Part shown: positions 43,016 through 51,320 of the stretch, piece after piece | How positions within the stretch are numbered: position 1 is the stretch's first letter | Layout of the letters: every line of letters begins with the position of its first letter | Assembly (NCBI GenBank): GCA_934728585.1 | Contig: CAKVDZ010000011.1 | Coordinates: forward strand, 1 to 64,000 | DNA from: an uncultured Candidatus Melainabacteria bacterium | GTDB lineage: Bacteria; Cyanobacteriota; Vampirovibrionia; Gastranaerophilales; Gastranaerophilaceae | DNA length: 64,000 nt | Direction of reading: 5' to 3' | Translations under genes and position numbers: made by a program | Notes under the pieces: model-generated | Seen by the model: only the letters and a program-made list of their open reading frames with translations | Told to the model about the DNA's origin: nothing | Database searches by the model: none

Positions 43016-44353
43016 ATGATGACTGAAAGCGTTAATCAATCAATAAAACCAATAACAACGAAAGTTAATCAAAATGGCAATCTTGAGATTGGCGGTTGTG
43101 ATTTGGTTGAGTTGGCAGAAAAATATTCTACTCCGCTGTATGTTATAGATGAAGCAACTTTGAGAGGAATTTGTGAAGATTACAAAGATGCTTTTGCGGA
43201 TTATCCTCGAGTGAACTTTATGTATGCCTCAAAAGCGCTTTGTACTTCTGCTATTACAAAAATTTTGGCAAGTGAGGGATTTGGTTTTGACGTGGTTTCA
43301 GGGGGCGAAATCTTCACTGTTTACAATGCGGGCGTAGATATGAAGAAAGTTTTGTTTAATGGTAATAACAAAACAAAAGAAGAACTTGAACTTGCGATAA
43401 AATATGGTGTTGGTCATATCTCTGTGGATAATTTCTTGGAATTGTCTATGTTGGATAAAATTGCAAAAGAAAAAGATATGATTGTGGATATTTTCTTGCG
43501 CATAACTCCAGCAATTGAATGTCATACGCACGAATACATTAAAACTGGTAATTTAGATTCAAAATTTGGTTTTGATTTATCGCAAATAGATGATGCTGTA
43601 GAACTTATCAAAAAGGAGTATAAAAACCTTAATTTGCGTGGCTTACACGCTCATATTGGTTCGCAAATTTTTGAAACGCAAGTTTACCACGATGAAATCG
43701 AAATTTTAATCAAAGAACTTGTAAGATTAGAAAAAGAACACGATATTTTTCTTGACGAAATCAATATTGGCGGTGGTTTAGGCGTGAAATATACAGAAAA
43801 TGATGTCCCTCCGTCAACATTTAAAATTGCAGAGGTTATAATCAATTCTGTAAAACAAACTTGCGAAGCTTTAGGTGTCGATTTCCCTGCAATATATTTG
43901 GAACCTGGAAGAAGCATAATTTCAACATCTGGTGTTACTCTTTATACTGTAGGTAGTCAAAAACAAGTGCCAAATGGCAGAAAATATATAGCTGTAGACG
44001 GTGGAATGGCTGATAATCCACGTCCTAGTATGTATCAAGCTGAATATGTTGCTGAAATTGCAAATAAAAAAGTTGAAACAACACAAGAAGTTGTTACTAT
44101 TGGCGGAAGATACTGCGAATCTGGTGATATTATTATAAAAGATATTTCTTTGCTAAAATTAAACGCTGGAGATGTACTTTGTATCTATAATACAGGCGCT
44201 TATAATTATTCTATGGCAAGCAATTATAACAAAACTCAAAAACCAGCTATGGTACTTGTAAATTCGGGTAATTCTGATATAATAATTAAGAGAGAATCTT
44301 TAGAGGATTTAATTAAAAACGACATTATACCTGATAGGTTAAAAGAATGCTAA
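43016..44353 (+). CDS. lysA: Diaminopimelate decarboxylase
   Basis: A 445-aa PLP enzyme that makes lysine from meso-diaminopimelate. The PLP lysine is in FMYASKAL (near 67), the glycine-rich loop is GGGLGVKY near 255, EPGRSI near 300, and the other-subunit Cys in GRYCESGD near 365. A second ATG three bases downstream is equally possible. It overlaps cdaA by 7 bp. Confidence 0.95.
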   Translation: MMTESVNQSIKPITTKVNQNGNLEIGGCDLVELAEKYSTPLYVIDEATLRGICEDYKDAFADYPRVNFMYASKALCTSAITKILASEGFGFDVVSGGEIFTVYNAGVDMKKVLFNGNNKTKEELELAIKYGVGHISVDNFLELSMLDKIAKEKDMIVDIFLRITPAIECHTHEYIKTGNLDSKFGFDLSQIDDAVELIKKEYKNLNLRGLHAHIGSQIFETQVYHDEIEILIKELVRLEKEHDIFLDEINIGGGLGVKYTENDVPPSTFKIAEVIINSVKQTCEALGVDFPAIYLEPGRSIISTSGVTLYTVGSQKQVPNGRKYIAVDGGMADNPRPSMYQAEYVAEIANKKVETTQEVVTIGGRYCESGDIIIKDISLLKLNAGDVLCIYNTGAYNYSMASNYNKTQKPAMVLVNSGNSDIIIKRESLEDLIKNDIIPDRLKEC

Positions 44354-45258
44354 AAGAAATTTTGATATTACTTCAATCGCAAATGAATATGGTGAACAGC
44401 TCGTTAAAACTTAACTGGCTTGATTTGACAGAAATTGCTATAATTGTTGCGATTTTGTACGCTGTATATAGAAAATTTATTAAAAATACGCAAGCTGAAA
44501 AACTTGTAAAAGGTATTTTGTTTTTGGTTTTGGCGTGGGCTTTTTCAGAACTTCTTATAAGAATTGACTTAACAATATTAGGCATGTTTGTAAGGGCGAT
44601 GGTTTCAGTTATTTCCTTGAGCTTAATTGTTATCTTTCAGCCAGAACTTAGAAGATTTTTAGGCTATTTAGGTCAAGGTGGATTTTTTAACGAAATTATT
44701 AGTAATAATCACAATAAAGTTGCTGTAGAAGTCGATATTTTAAAAGAGATTATTGAATCAGTAAAATATTTATCAAAAAACAAAGTAGGTGCTTTAATTG
44801 TTTTCCAAAATTCAATTGATGCAACATCTTACTTTGACATCGGAACAAAAATAGACGCGGATATTTCTACAGAATTGATTTTGACAATATTCCACCCAAA
44901 CACTCCTTTGCATGATGGAGCTATGATTATCAAGGATTTTAAAATTCATTCAGCAGGTGTGTTATTGCCATTGACAGAGGATCCAAAATTGAGTTGGCGC
45001 TATGGAACACGACATAGAGCTGCAATTGGAGTTACTGAAATTAGCGATTCTGCTTGTCTTGTTGTTTCTGAAGAAACAGGAAATGTTTCTGTTGCGATGG
45101 ACGGAACATTGAAAAAATATGAAGATTTGGCAACTTTGAAAGTTGATTTAGAAAATATTTTAGGCTTGCGTTCTGAAAATGAAAATGTAAACCAAAAGAC
45201 AATATTCAAAATTGATAATTTAATTACAATTAAAAAAAAGGAACACGAAAATAAATAA
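44347..45258 (+). CDS. cdaA: Diadenylate cyclase CdaA
   Basis: A 303-aa membrane enzyme making c-di-AMP. Three hydrophobic segments (about 25-42, 55-73 and 76-98) are followed by the DAC domain (from about 115), with the active-site motifs LHDGAMII and GTRHRAAIG. c-di-AMP controls potassium, osmolyte and wall balance in many bacteria. No CdaR or GlmM gene follows here; instead YitT is next, 2 bp away, so the neighbourhood differs from the standard one. Confidence 0.95.
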   Translation: MLKEILILLQSQMNMVNSSLKLNWLDLTEIAIIVAILYAVYRKFIKNTQAEKLVKGILFLVLAWAFSELLIRIDLTILGMFVRAMVSVISLSLIVIFQPELRRFLGYLGQGGFFNEIISNNHNKVAVEVDILKEIIESVKYLSKNKVGALIVFQNSIDATSYFDIGTKIDADISTELILTIFHPNTPLHDGAMIIKDFKIHSAGVLLPLTEDPKLSWRYGTRHRAAIGVTEISDSACLVVSEETGNVSVAMDGTLKKYEDLATLKVDLENILGLRSENENVNQKTIFKIDNLITIKKKEHENK

Positions 45259-45260
45259 AA

Positions 45261-46151
45261 ATGGGAATTTTTTCAAAAAATAAATCAAAATTAAAACAAG
45301 AAGAAAAATCAAAAGTTCAAATGGCAAGAGAAAATATTTCAAAATATTTTTTCATAACTATGGGGGCTATGATTGCGGCATTTGCTTTAGAATGTTTTTT
45401 AATTCCCAATAAAATTATTGACGGTGGCGTAATCGGTATTTCGATGATGGTGAGCTATCTTACCAAGTGGAATTTAGGTTTTATTATCGTCGTTATTAAC
45501 TTACCGTTTATATATTTAGCGTTACAAAAAATGGGTAAAATGTTTGTTTTGAACGTATTTTATGGCGTTATAATGCTTGCGATTTTCGTTAACGTCTTTG
45601 GACCATACAAAGTTACAGAAGTTCCACTTTTGGCAACTGTTTTCGGTGGTATTATTTTAGGTACTGGTGTTGGTATAATTTTAAGAAATGATGGTGCGCT
45701 TGACGGAACAGAAATTTTAGCTATTCGTTTGGCAAAAAAATTCGGATTTTCCGTTGGTGAAATTATAATGTTCTTTAACGTGTTTATCTATACAGCAGCT
45801 GGGTTTTTATACGGCTGGGATAGCGCGATGTATTCAATTTTGACATATTTTATCGCATACAGAGTTATAGATATTGTTTTAGAGGGTTTAAATAGTTCAA
45901 AATCTGCTTTGATTATTTCGCAATATCCGAAAGTAATTGGCTCTGCGATAATTAAAGAATTAGATATTAGTGTGACTTACCAAAAGGGTAAAGGCGGTTA
46001 TTCTGGTCAAGAAAAAACTATTATCTACTGTGTAATCAACCGTTTGGAAGTTGCAAAGATGAAAAAATTAATTCGTGAAATTGACCCAGAAGCATTTTTG
46101 GTTATCCAAGATGTTCACGAGGTTGAAGGTGTAAGAATTAAAAAGAAATAA
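45261..46151 (+). CDS. YitT-family membrane protein (DUF2179)
   Basis: A 296-aa protein with about five membrane helices (residues 27-200) of the YitT/DUF161 type, then a cytoplasmic DUF2179 domain (YQKGKGGYSGQEKTIIYCVI; AFLVIQDVHEVEGVRI). The family is suspected to be transporters; substrate unknown. It follows cdaA by 2 bp and probably shares its transcript. The C-terminal domain belongs to the ACT/PII-like group, which may sense a ligand. Confidence 0.9.
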   Translation: MGIFSKNKSKLKQEEKSKVQMARENISKYFFITMGAMIAAFALECFLIPNKIIDGGVIGISMMVSYLTKWNLGFIIVVINLPFIYLALQKMGKMFVLNVFYGVIMLAIFVNVFGPYKVTEVPLLATVFGGIILGTGVGIILRNDGALDGTEILAIRLAKKFGFSVGEIIMFFNVFIYTAAGFLYGWDSAMYSILTYFIAYRVIDIVLEGLNSSKSALIISQYPKVIGSAIIKELDISVTYQKGKGGYSGQEKTIIYCVINRLEVAKMKKLIREIDPEAFLVIQDVHEVEGVRIKKK

Positions 46152-46208
46152 CTAGACAATTATAAAAAATTGTTATAATATAAAAAGTAACTAAGGAGAA
46201 TTTATAAT

Positions 46209-46562
46209 ATGGCAGGAAAACATTCAGATACAATTCCAATAGAGGTAAGCATTTTAACAGCAGACCACGATATCAAAGGAACTGTGCATGTTTCAAAATA
46301 TACAAACACAAACCGTGAATTAACAGACTTGTTAAACGATAGAGAAAGAAGATTTTTAGCAGTAACAAATGCTGAAATCTACTCTAGAAATTCGACTCAA
46401 GCTCCTAGAAGATACAACTTCTTGGAAATTCACATGGATTATGTTTTAATGGTTCACCCATCAGCACAAGCTGTATTCAAAGAATCTGCTAAAGCACAAG
46501 AAGATATTGCAAGATTTAGAGATTTGAGATTAAAATTGAACCAAACAAAACCTTTTAGATAA
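46209..46562 (+). CDS. Conserved small protein, 117 aa (DUF6812-like)
   Basis: A soluble protein with beta-strand rich sequence (VEVSILTADHDIKGTVHVSKY, RELTDLLNDRERRFLAVTNAEIY, FLEIHMDYVLMVHP). The order resembles the DUF6812 family, in which similar proteins are common in cyanobacteria and relatives; function is unknown. Ribosome site AAGGAG lies at the right distance. A TATAAT box (46174-46179) is a weak promoter candidate in the 57-bp gap. Confidence 0.65.
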   Translation: MAGKHSDTIPIEVSILTADHDIKGTVHVSKYTNTNRELTDLLNDRERRFLAVTNAEIYSRNSTQAPRRYNFLEIHMDYVLMVHPSAQAVFKESAKAQEDIARFRDLRLKLNQTKPFR

Positions 46563-46595
46563 AAATTAACTTAAACTTAAAAAATGGTTTTTATT

Positions 46596-46616
46596 CCCCG
46601 CTCGTTCGGGGATTTT
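46596..46616 (+). terminator. Short G+C hairpin, likely terminator
   Basis: CCCCG / CGGGG with CTCGTT loop, followed by ATTTTG, between the small gene and serA. Confidence 0.55.
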
Positions 46617-46640
46617 GCTTAATTAGGGATAGGAGAAAAA

Positions 46641-48227
46641 ATGAAAGTTTTAGTTACTGATAAATGTAATGATAAGGCACGCGAAATTGTTGCACAAGTT
46701 GCAGAAGTTGATGTGTTGCCTACAATGACAGAAGATGAATATGTTGAAAATATAGGCAAATATGATGCTTTGATTATTAGAAGTGCGTCAAAAATTACCA
46801 AAAGGATTATCGATGTCGCAGACAACTTGAAAATTATCGGTAGAGCTGGTGTTGGTGTTGATAATATTGATGTAGATGCTGCAACTCAAAAAGGGATTAT
46901 TGTTGTAAATTCTCCAGACGGAAATACAAATGCTGCAGCAGAACATACAGTAGCTATGATGCTTTCAATGGTAAGAAATATTCCAAATGCTTGTCAATCA
47001 ACGAAAGAGGGCAAATGGGATAGAGCAAAATTTACTGGCGTTGAAGTTTTTGGTAAAACTTTAGGTGTAATTGGTCTTGGTAAAATCGGTTCACACGTTG
47101 CAAAAGTCGCTTTAGCTTTGGGTATGAATGTCTTAGTTTACGACCCATACACAGCAGAAAAAACTGTAAAAGCTATGGGTGCCGATTATGTTGCTGATTT
47201 AGAAGATTTTTGGGGAAAATGTGATTTTATTACAGTTCACGTGCCAAAAACAAAAGAAACAGTCGATTTAATCAATAAAAACACAATTGCAAAGATGAAA
47301 GACGGTGTAAGACTTATAAACTGTGCAAGAGGTGGAATTATTAATGAACAAGACTTGCGAGATGCACTTGATAGTGGAAAAGTTGCAGGTGCAGCAATTG
47401 ATGTTTACACTTGTGAACCAGATATTCAGGCATGTCCTTTGTATGGTTGCGATAAAAACTTGCTTTTAACTCCACACTTGGGTGCAAGCACATCAGAGGC
47501 TCAAATTAATGTTGCAGTCGATGTTGCAAATCAAATAAAGGAAGTTCTTTCTGGTGGTTCAGCAACAAGTGCTGTAAATATTCCAAGTTTAAAACCAGCA
47601 GTATTAGAGCCAGTTAAGGATTATATGTTGTTAGCTCAAAATGTAGGTGAGTTTGCTGACCAATTAATTGATGGAAATTTAAAATCAATTGAAATTACAT
47701 TCAAAGGTAATCTTGCAAAATTAGACGTTTCGCCTTTAGAAACAGCTATTTTAAAAGGTGTTTTCTCTGCGTCAATGCAAGCAGTGAATTTTGTAAATGC
47801 ACCAATTATTGCCAAAAACAAAGGAATTGAAGTTTCTACAGTAAAATCTGAAACAACAGGTGATTATATCGGTTCAATTACGGTTAAAGTTGTAACAGAC
47901 AAAGAAAGCTCAATAATTTCAGGCGCTTTGATTGCAAAAGATATTAAACGTATAGTCAAGGTTAATAGCTTTAATACAAGCATTGAGCCAGAAGAACACA
48001 TGTTGCTTGTTCCTCACGAAAATAAACCTTGTATGATTGCAAAAGTTGCGACAGTTATTGGTGAAGCAGGTATAAACATTAATCACATGAGCGTTTCTCC
48101 AGACGAAGAAAAACAATTATCTATGATGATTATTTCAACAGGTTCTGAAGTTGAAAAAAATGCACTAGAAAAAATCAATTCAATTGACGGTGTTAAAAAC
48201 GCGGTTTACGTTCATTTAGGAAAATAG
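46641..48227 (+). CDS. serA: D-3-phosphoglycerate dehydrogenase
   Basis: A 528-aa enzyme starting serine synthesis. The NAD domain has GRAGVGVDNID, the GLGKIGSHVA loop and the substrate region CARGGIINE. The ASB domain (about 320-450) and C-terminal ACT domain (about 455-528) make the long type regulated by serine. The ACT region has VIGEAGININHMSV. The ribosome site TAGGAGAAA is strong. It is a single gene. Confidence 0.95.
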   Translation: MKVLVTDKCNDKAREIVAQVAEVDVLPTMTEDEYVENIGKYDALIIRSASKITKRIIDVADNLKIIGRAGVGVDNIDVDAATQKGIIVVNSPDGNTNAAAEHTVAMMLSMVRNIPNACQSTKEGKWDRAKFTGVEVFGKTLGVIGLGKIGSHVAKVALALGMNVLVYDPYTAEKTVKAMGADYVADLEDFWGKCDFITVHVPKTKETVDLINKNTIAKMKDGVRLINCARGGIINEQDLRDALDSGKVAGAAIDVYTCEPDIQACPLYGCDKNLLLTPHLGASTSEAQINVAVDVANQIKEVLSGGSATSAVNIPSLKPAVLEPVKDYMLLAQNVGEFADQLIDGNLKSIEITFKGNLAKLDVSPLETAILKGVFSASMQAVNFVNAPIIAKNKGIEVSTVKSETTGDYIGSITVKVVTDKESSIISGALIAKDIKRIVKVNSFNTSIEPEEHMLLVPHENKPCMIAKVATVIGEAGININHMSVSPDEEKQLSMMIISTGSEVEKNALEKINSIDGVKNAVYVHLGK

Positions 48228-48279
48228 TAATTAAAGAGTTGTGAATTTGTCTGTTCAGTTCACAGTGAATATTTACTAA

Positions 48280-49089
48280 TTACACACCTGAGCCTTTAAT
48301 CTCAATTTTTTTAAGACGTTGTTCGATTTTTCTATACCATTTCAAAGGTTGTTGGAATAGTGTTTCGTAAGCGTCCAATTGTCCTTCTGAAAGGTCTTTG
48401 AATTGTTTATCGCAAGCTTCTGTCAAAACAGTTGCTAAATAATTTGTATATTCTTTTCTGTCCACTTTTGAATCTTCTAATACAAGTGGATCGTGAAATT
48501 CTACCAAAACTTCTGGTCTATCAGCGCGTAAAAACATATAGTTTACGGCAACTGGAACTAAATTTACTTTTCCATATTTTTGAACAGCTTTTTGTGCAAT
48601 ATATGCAAGTCCTGTTTGGAAATTTATTGGTCTATAGTTCGGTGGCATAATGATGCCTTGTGGGAATATATATAAGAAATTGTTCAAATCGCCAATTGTT
48701 TCAACAGAAAATTTTAATGCGCTCATTGAAGCTTGTGGTGATTTTTTGTTTACAGAAAAAGCTCCAGCTCTACGAAGTAGAGGAAATCTGTTCAATTCTT
48801 CTACCATAATACGAATTTCTTTATCAAAAATTCTTCTGCAAATATTGTATCCCACAATTCCGTCCCACCAGTTTGAATGAGGTGCAAAAAGGATTGTAGG
48901 AACAGATGTATCTCTATGGAAAACTTTTTCTGCACCTTTGTATCTAAGTGCAAAAAATCTGTTTTCTAACATTCCATAAAAGAACTTATTTGCAACCCAC
49001 AACCAGAATTTAGATGTTTTTGCAGGCGCAAATTTTTCATCTTTGTTTCTTAATTTTGTAGGTGGTATTTTTTCATACAATTTTTCCAT
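48280..49089 (-). CDS. PlsC-like lysophospholipid acyltransferase family protein
   Basis: A 269-aa membrane-associated acyltransferase. The HX4D catalytic motif is seen as HSNWWD (near residue 70) and the second motif as FPQGIIMPP near 140, where typical PlsC has FPEGTRS. Substrate could be a lysophosphatidate or another glycerolipid. A stretch near the N-terminus (FWLWVANKFFYGML) could bind the membrane. Single gene. Confidence 0.8.
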   Translation of the reverse strand: MEKLYEKIPPTKLRNKDEKFAPAKTSKFWLWVANKFFYGMLENRFFALRYKGAEKVFHRDTSVPTILFAPHSNWWDGIVGYNICRRIFDKEIRIMVEELNRFPLLRRAGAFSVNKKSPQASMSALKFSVETIGDLNNFLYIFPQGIIMPPNYRPINFQTGLAYIAQKAVQKYGKVNLVPVAVNYMFLRADRPEVLVEFHDPLVLEDSKVDRKEYTNYLATVLTEACDKQFKDLSEGQLDAYETLFQQPLKWYRKIEQRLKKIEIKGSGV

Positions 49090-49195
49090 ATTCTAATTTT
49101 ATGATATCAAACGAAATTTTGCACCATATAATAAGATGAATTTAAAACTTCTTAATACATGGATTGACCACAAAAAATGTTTATAATAGCATGAG

Positions 49196-49396
49196 TTCAG
49201 AGGAAATGAAGTGAACATCTTCAACTGTGCCGCAGCCGTAAAAGTCGGAACACTCCAGAAAGATTGAGAGGTCTTTCATGTAGCTTATCGCCGAACTTCG
49301 GATTCAAAGTTAAGGCTTAATTATTTAAACTAAATAATTACCCAACCCCTGAAATGATAAGTTTACCCAAAAAGTAAAAGGATATGTGTTTATCAT
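49196..49396 (+). promoter_or_regulatory. Structured leader with cobalamin-riboswitch-like core and ribosome-site helix
   Basis: The outer helix is TTCAG (49196-49200) / CTGAA (49349-49353). It encloses TGAAG-TGAACAT-CTTCA (49207-49223) followed by ACTGTGCCGCAGCCGTAA (49224-49241), which fits the P3 and junction of B12 riboswitches (GGTG..AATCC..CTGTGCCCGCAGCTGTAA). Further stems are GAAAGATT / GGTCTTTC, CCGAA / TTCGG and AATTATTTA / TAAATAATT. Last, ATGATAA (49354-49360) pairs with TTATCAT (49390-49396) across AAAGGA. TATAAT (49182-49187) lies just upstream. The usual 3' ACCTGCC part is not clear, so the ligand is uncertain. Confidence 0.5.
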
Positions 49397-50119
49397 ATGG
49401 TCGCAAGTGTACAAAATAATAAAGTAGGTGGAGGCTTATGCCCACACGGTTTACCACCTTCAGCGTGCCCAATTTGTTCAGGCGGAATGGGAGGTGGCGC
49501 TAAAAAGGCGGATTTTTCAGCAAAACCTGGGGAAATGAGCTGGAATGAGTGTGCGGCGATTGGTGCGATGATGCGAGCACAGAAGCTTCAAAAGAAATTA
49601 AACGCACAGGCGCAAGAAAATAGGCTTTTGGCAATCGCAAAATTTGAAACTCAAATGATGAATGTTTCTCAAAAATTGGCTCAATTAGCGGTAATAGTTG
49701 CTAACAATACTCCATCAGCGATTGCAAAACCAGTTAATTTTATACTGAACAAAGTCGCCATACCGCTTCTGAATACCTTAAAGAATATTCCAGTAAATAT
49801 AATGAAAACGATGGACAACATACGGCAAAAGTTTGTGGATATTCAAGATAAATTAAATGCGGTATTCGGAGAACTCAAAAACTCTGTAGAAAAGAAAATT
49901 TCTGATACTCTGGCTAATTTCAAAAAGAAAGTTCGACTGCTATTCCAAGTAGAAGAATCAGCAGAAACGACAGATGAAGAAAAGAAAGTGGAAGAAGAAA
50001 AGCGAACGTTTGAGGTAAAAACTTTTATAAACGATTTGTATAACAAAATTACTCAAACAACGCAAGCTTTCGGAAAACATAAAAAAGAACAACTTGATAA
50101 GGAAAAAAATGCAAGTTAA
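49397..50119 (+). CDS. Unknown protein with CxHx6CxxC motif
   Basis: A 240-aa protein. The N-terminus has LCPHGLPPSACPICSGG, with Cys15, His17, Cys24 and Cys27 forming a likely zinc site, followed by a Gly-rich stretch. Residues 50-165 are helical and amphipathic (MRAQKLQKKLNAQAQEN, then IPLLNTLKNIPVNIMKTM) and the C-terminus is a charged coiled coil. No signal peptide. Function unknown. The ATG lies directly at the end of the ribosome-site helix. It begins a unit with two paralogous genes. Confidence 0.65.
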   Translation: MVASVQNNKVGGGLCPHGLPPSACPICSGGMGGGAKKADFSAKPGEMSWNECAAIGAMMRAQKLQKKLNAQAQENRLLAIAKFETQMMNVSQKLAQLAVIVANNTPSAIAKPVNFILNKVAIPLLNTLKNIPVNIMKTMDNIRQKFVDIQDKLNAVFGELKNSVEKKISDTLANFKKKVRLLFQVEESAETTDEEKKVEEEKRTFEVKTFINDLYNKITQTTQAFGKHKKEQLDKEKNAS

Positions 50120-50609
50120 CAAGATTACAAATAATTTAGCAAAATTGATGTTAATAGACGATATGGGTTACAAAAAGGCAGAAATGCCAACTAAAAACCG
50201 CCCATACTGCGTTTTTGACATGGATAAAGTTGATGTATTTGTAAAAAATGGAGAAAAAGCTCTTCCAAAACTAACAAATATGCTTCAAACTGCTAAAACT
50301 GAAGACGAAATTGTAGAGGGCATTTATATTGCAGATAGAATGATTGATGCTGGCGTTAAAGGTATTGGAAATCTTTATTACAAAGCATTTTCAAGATTTA
50401 ACGACTCACGCTCTGCAAATGTTCAAACATTTTTGTCGGGTGTTTATCGTAAAACTTTAAATCCAGATGCGTTCGGTCCATTGGTAAAAATGATGGTAAA
50501 TAACTTTGTTGACCCACCAAAAGCCAATTTTGACCCTAACGAAGAAGTTGGCGGTGCAGTTATTGAATACATCAGAGAAGCAGTTAAAGAAAGTAAAAAA
50601 CAAAAATAA
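50109..50609 (+). CDS. Unknown protein, first of two tandem paralogues, 166 aa
   Basis: ATG 50109 follows AAGGAAAAAA; a TTG at 50094 is less likely. It overlaps the preceding gene by 11 bp. Residues about 38-160 align with the next gene: PYC.FD..KVD.FV, then EGIYIADRMI, SANVQTFLSGVYRK, PDAFGPLVKMM and FDPNEEVGGA. The region is helical, with no catalytic motif recognised. No signal peptide or membrane helix. Confidence 0.7.
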   Translation: MQVNKITNNLAKLMLIDDMGYKKAEMPTKNRPYCVFDMDKVDVFVKNGEKALPKLTNMLQTAKTEDEIVEGIYIADRMIDAGVKGIGNLYYKAFSRFNDSRSANVQTFLSGVYRKTLNPDAFGPLVKMMVNNFVDPPKANFDPNEEVGGAVIEYIREAVKESKKQK

Positions 50610-50643
50610 TAAATAATAGATATAAAAGGAAAAGGAAAGAAAA

Positions 50644-51252
50644 ATGAGATTACAAGCAATCACAAACCCAATTTCAAGAGTAATGTTCAAATCAGCAGAA
50701 GCTGTTGAAAAAACTCCTGTTCAAGCAATCGAAAAAATCGGCGATGGTTTAAATCAACCAACAAAAGATGAATTTGTAAAAGAAGAAAAACCTTTTGAAT
50801 TGCCAACAGATGTTGAATTTAAAAAACCAAGTATGGCAACAAAAGACAAACCTTACTGCGAATTTGACCAAAACAAAGTAGATTTATTTGTAAATGCAAA
50901 AGAAAAAGCTATTCCAGCAGTTACAAAAATGTTGCACGATGCAAAAGATGAAGCTGAAATTTGTGAAGGTCTTTATATTGCAGATAGAATGATTGCAAAC
51001 GGTACAAAAGGCATGGATAAAATGTATTACGGTACATTCTCAAAATTCAATGAAGATCGTTCTCCAAACGTTCAATCTTTCTTATCTGGTGTTTACAGAA
51101 GAATTTTGGTTCCAGATGCATTCGGACCGCTAGTAAAAATGTTGATAACAAATATTTTAGTTCCACAAAAAGATGCACCGTTTGATCCAAATGAATCAAT
51201 TGGTGGGGCAATATTAGAACATATAAAAGCTCCAGAAATACACCCTCTATAA
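50644..51252 (+). CDS. Unknown protein, second of two tandem paralogues, 202 aa
   Basis: A longer copy of the family: an extra N-terminal 65 residues rich in Lys, Glu and Pro precede the shared part (PYCEFDQNKVDLFV; EGLYIADRMI; SPNVQSFLSGVYRR; PDAFGPLVKM; FDPNESIGGA). The shared region is about half identical by eye, an old tandem duplication. Ribosome site AAAGGAAAGAAAA is present. A terminator follows. Confidence 0.7.
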   Translation: MRLQAITNPISRVMFKSAEAVEKTPVQAIEKIGDGLNQPTKDEFVKEEKPFELPTDVEFKKPSMATKDKPYCEFDQNKVDLFVNAKEKAIPAVTKMLHDAKDEAEICEGLYIADRMIANGTKGMDKMYYGTFSKFNEDRSPNVQSFLSGVYRRILVPDAFGPLVKMLITNILVPQKDAPFDPNESIGGAILEHIKAPEIHPL

Positions 51253-51270
51253 TAGAGATAGATATATAAT

Positions 51271-51301
51271 AAAAGGTAGGATTTTAGTCCTACCTTTTTT
51301 G
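51271..51301 (+). terminator. Intrinsic terminator of the three-gene unit
   Basis: An 11-bp stem (AAAAGGTAGGA / TCCTACCTTTT) with TTTTAG loop and T-run. Confidence 0.9.
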
Positions 51302-51320
51302 TAATTATTTAATAAAATCA

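Noticed and set aside
49196..49353. c-di-AMP (ydaO) riboswitch at 49.2 kb, suggested by cdaA nearby
   Set aside because: The GGGGTTAATC-type conserved parts of that class are missing, while the cobalamin junction fits better.
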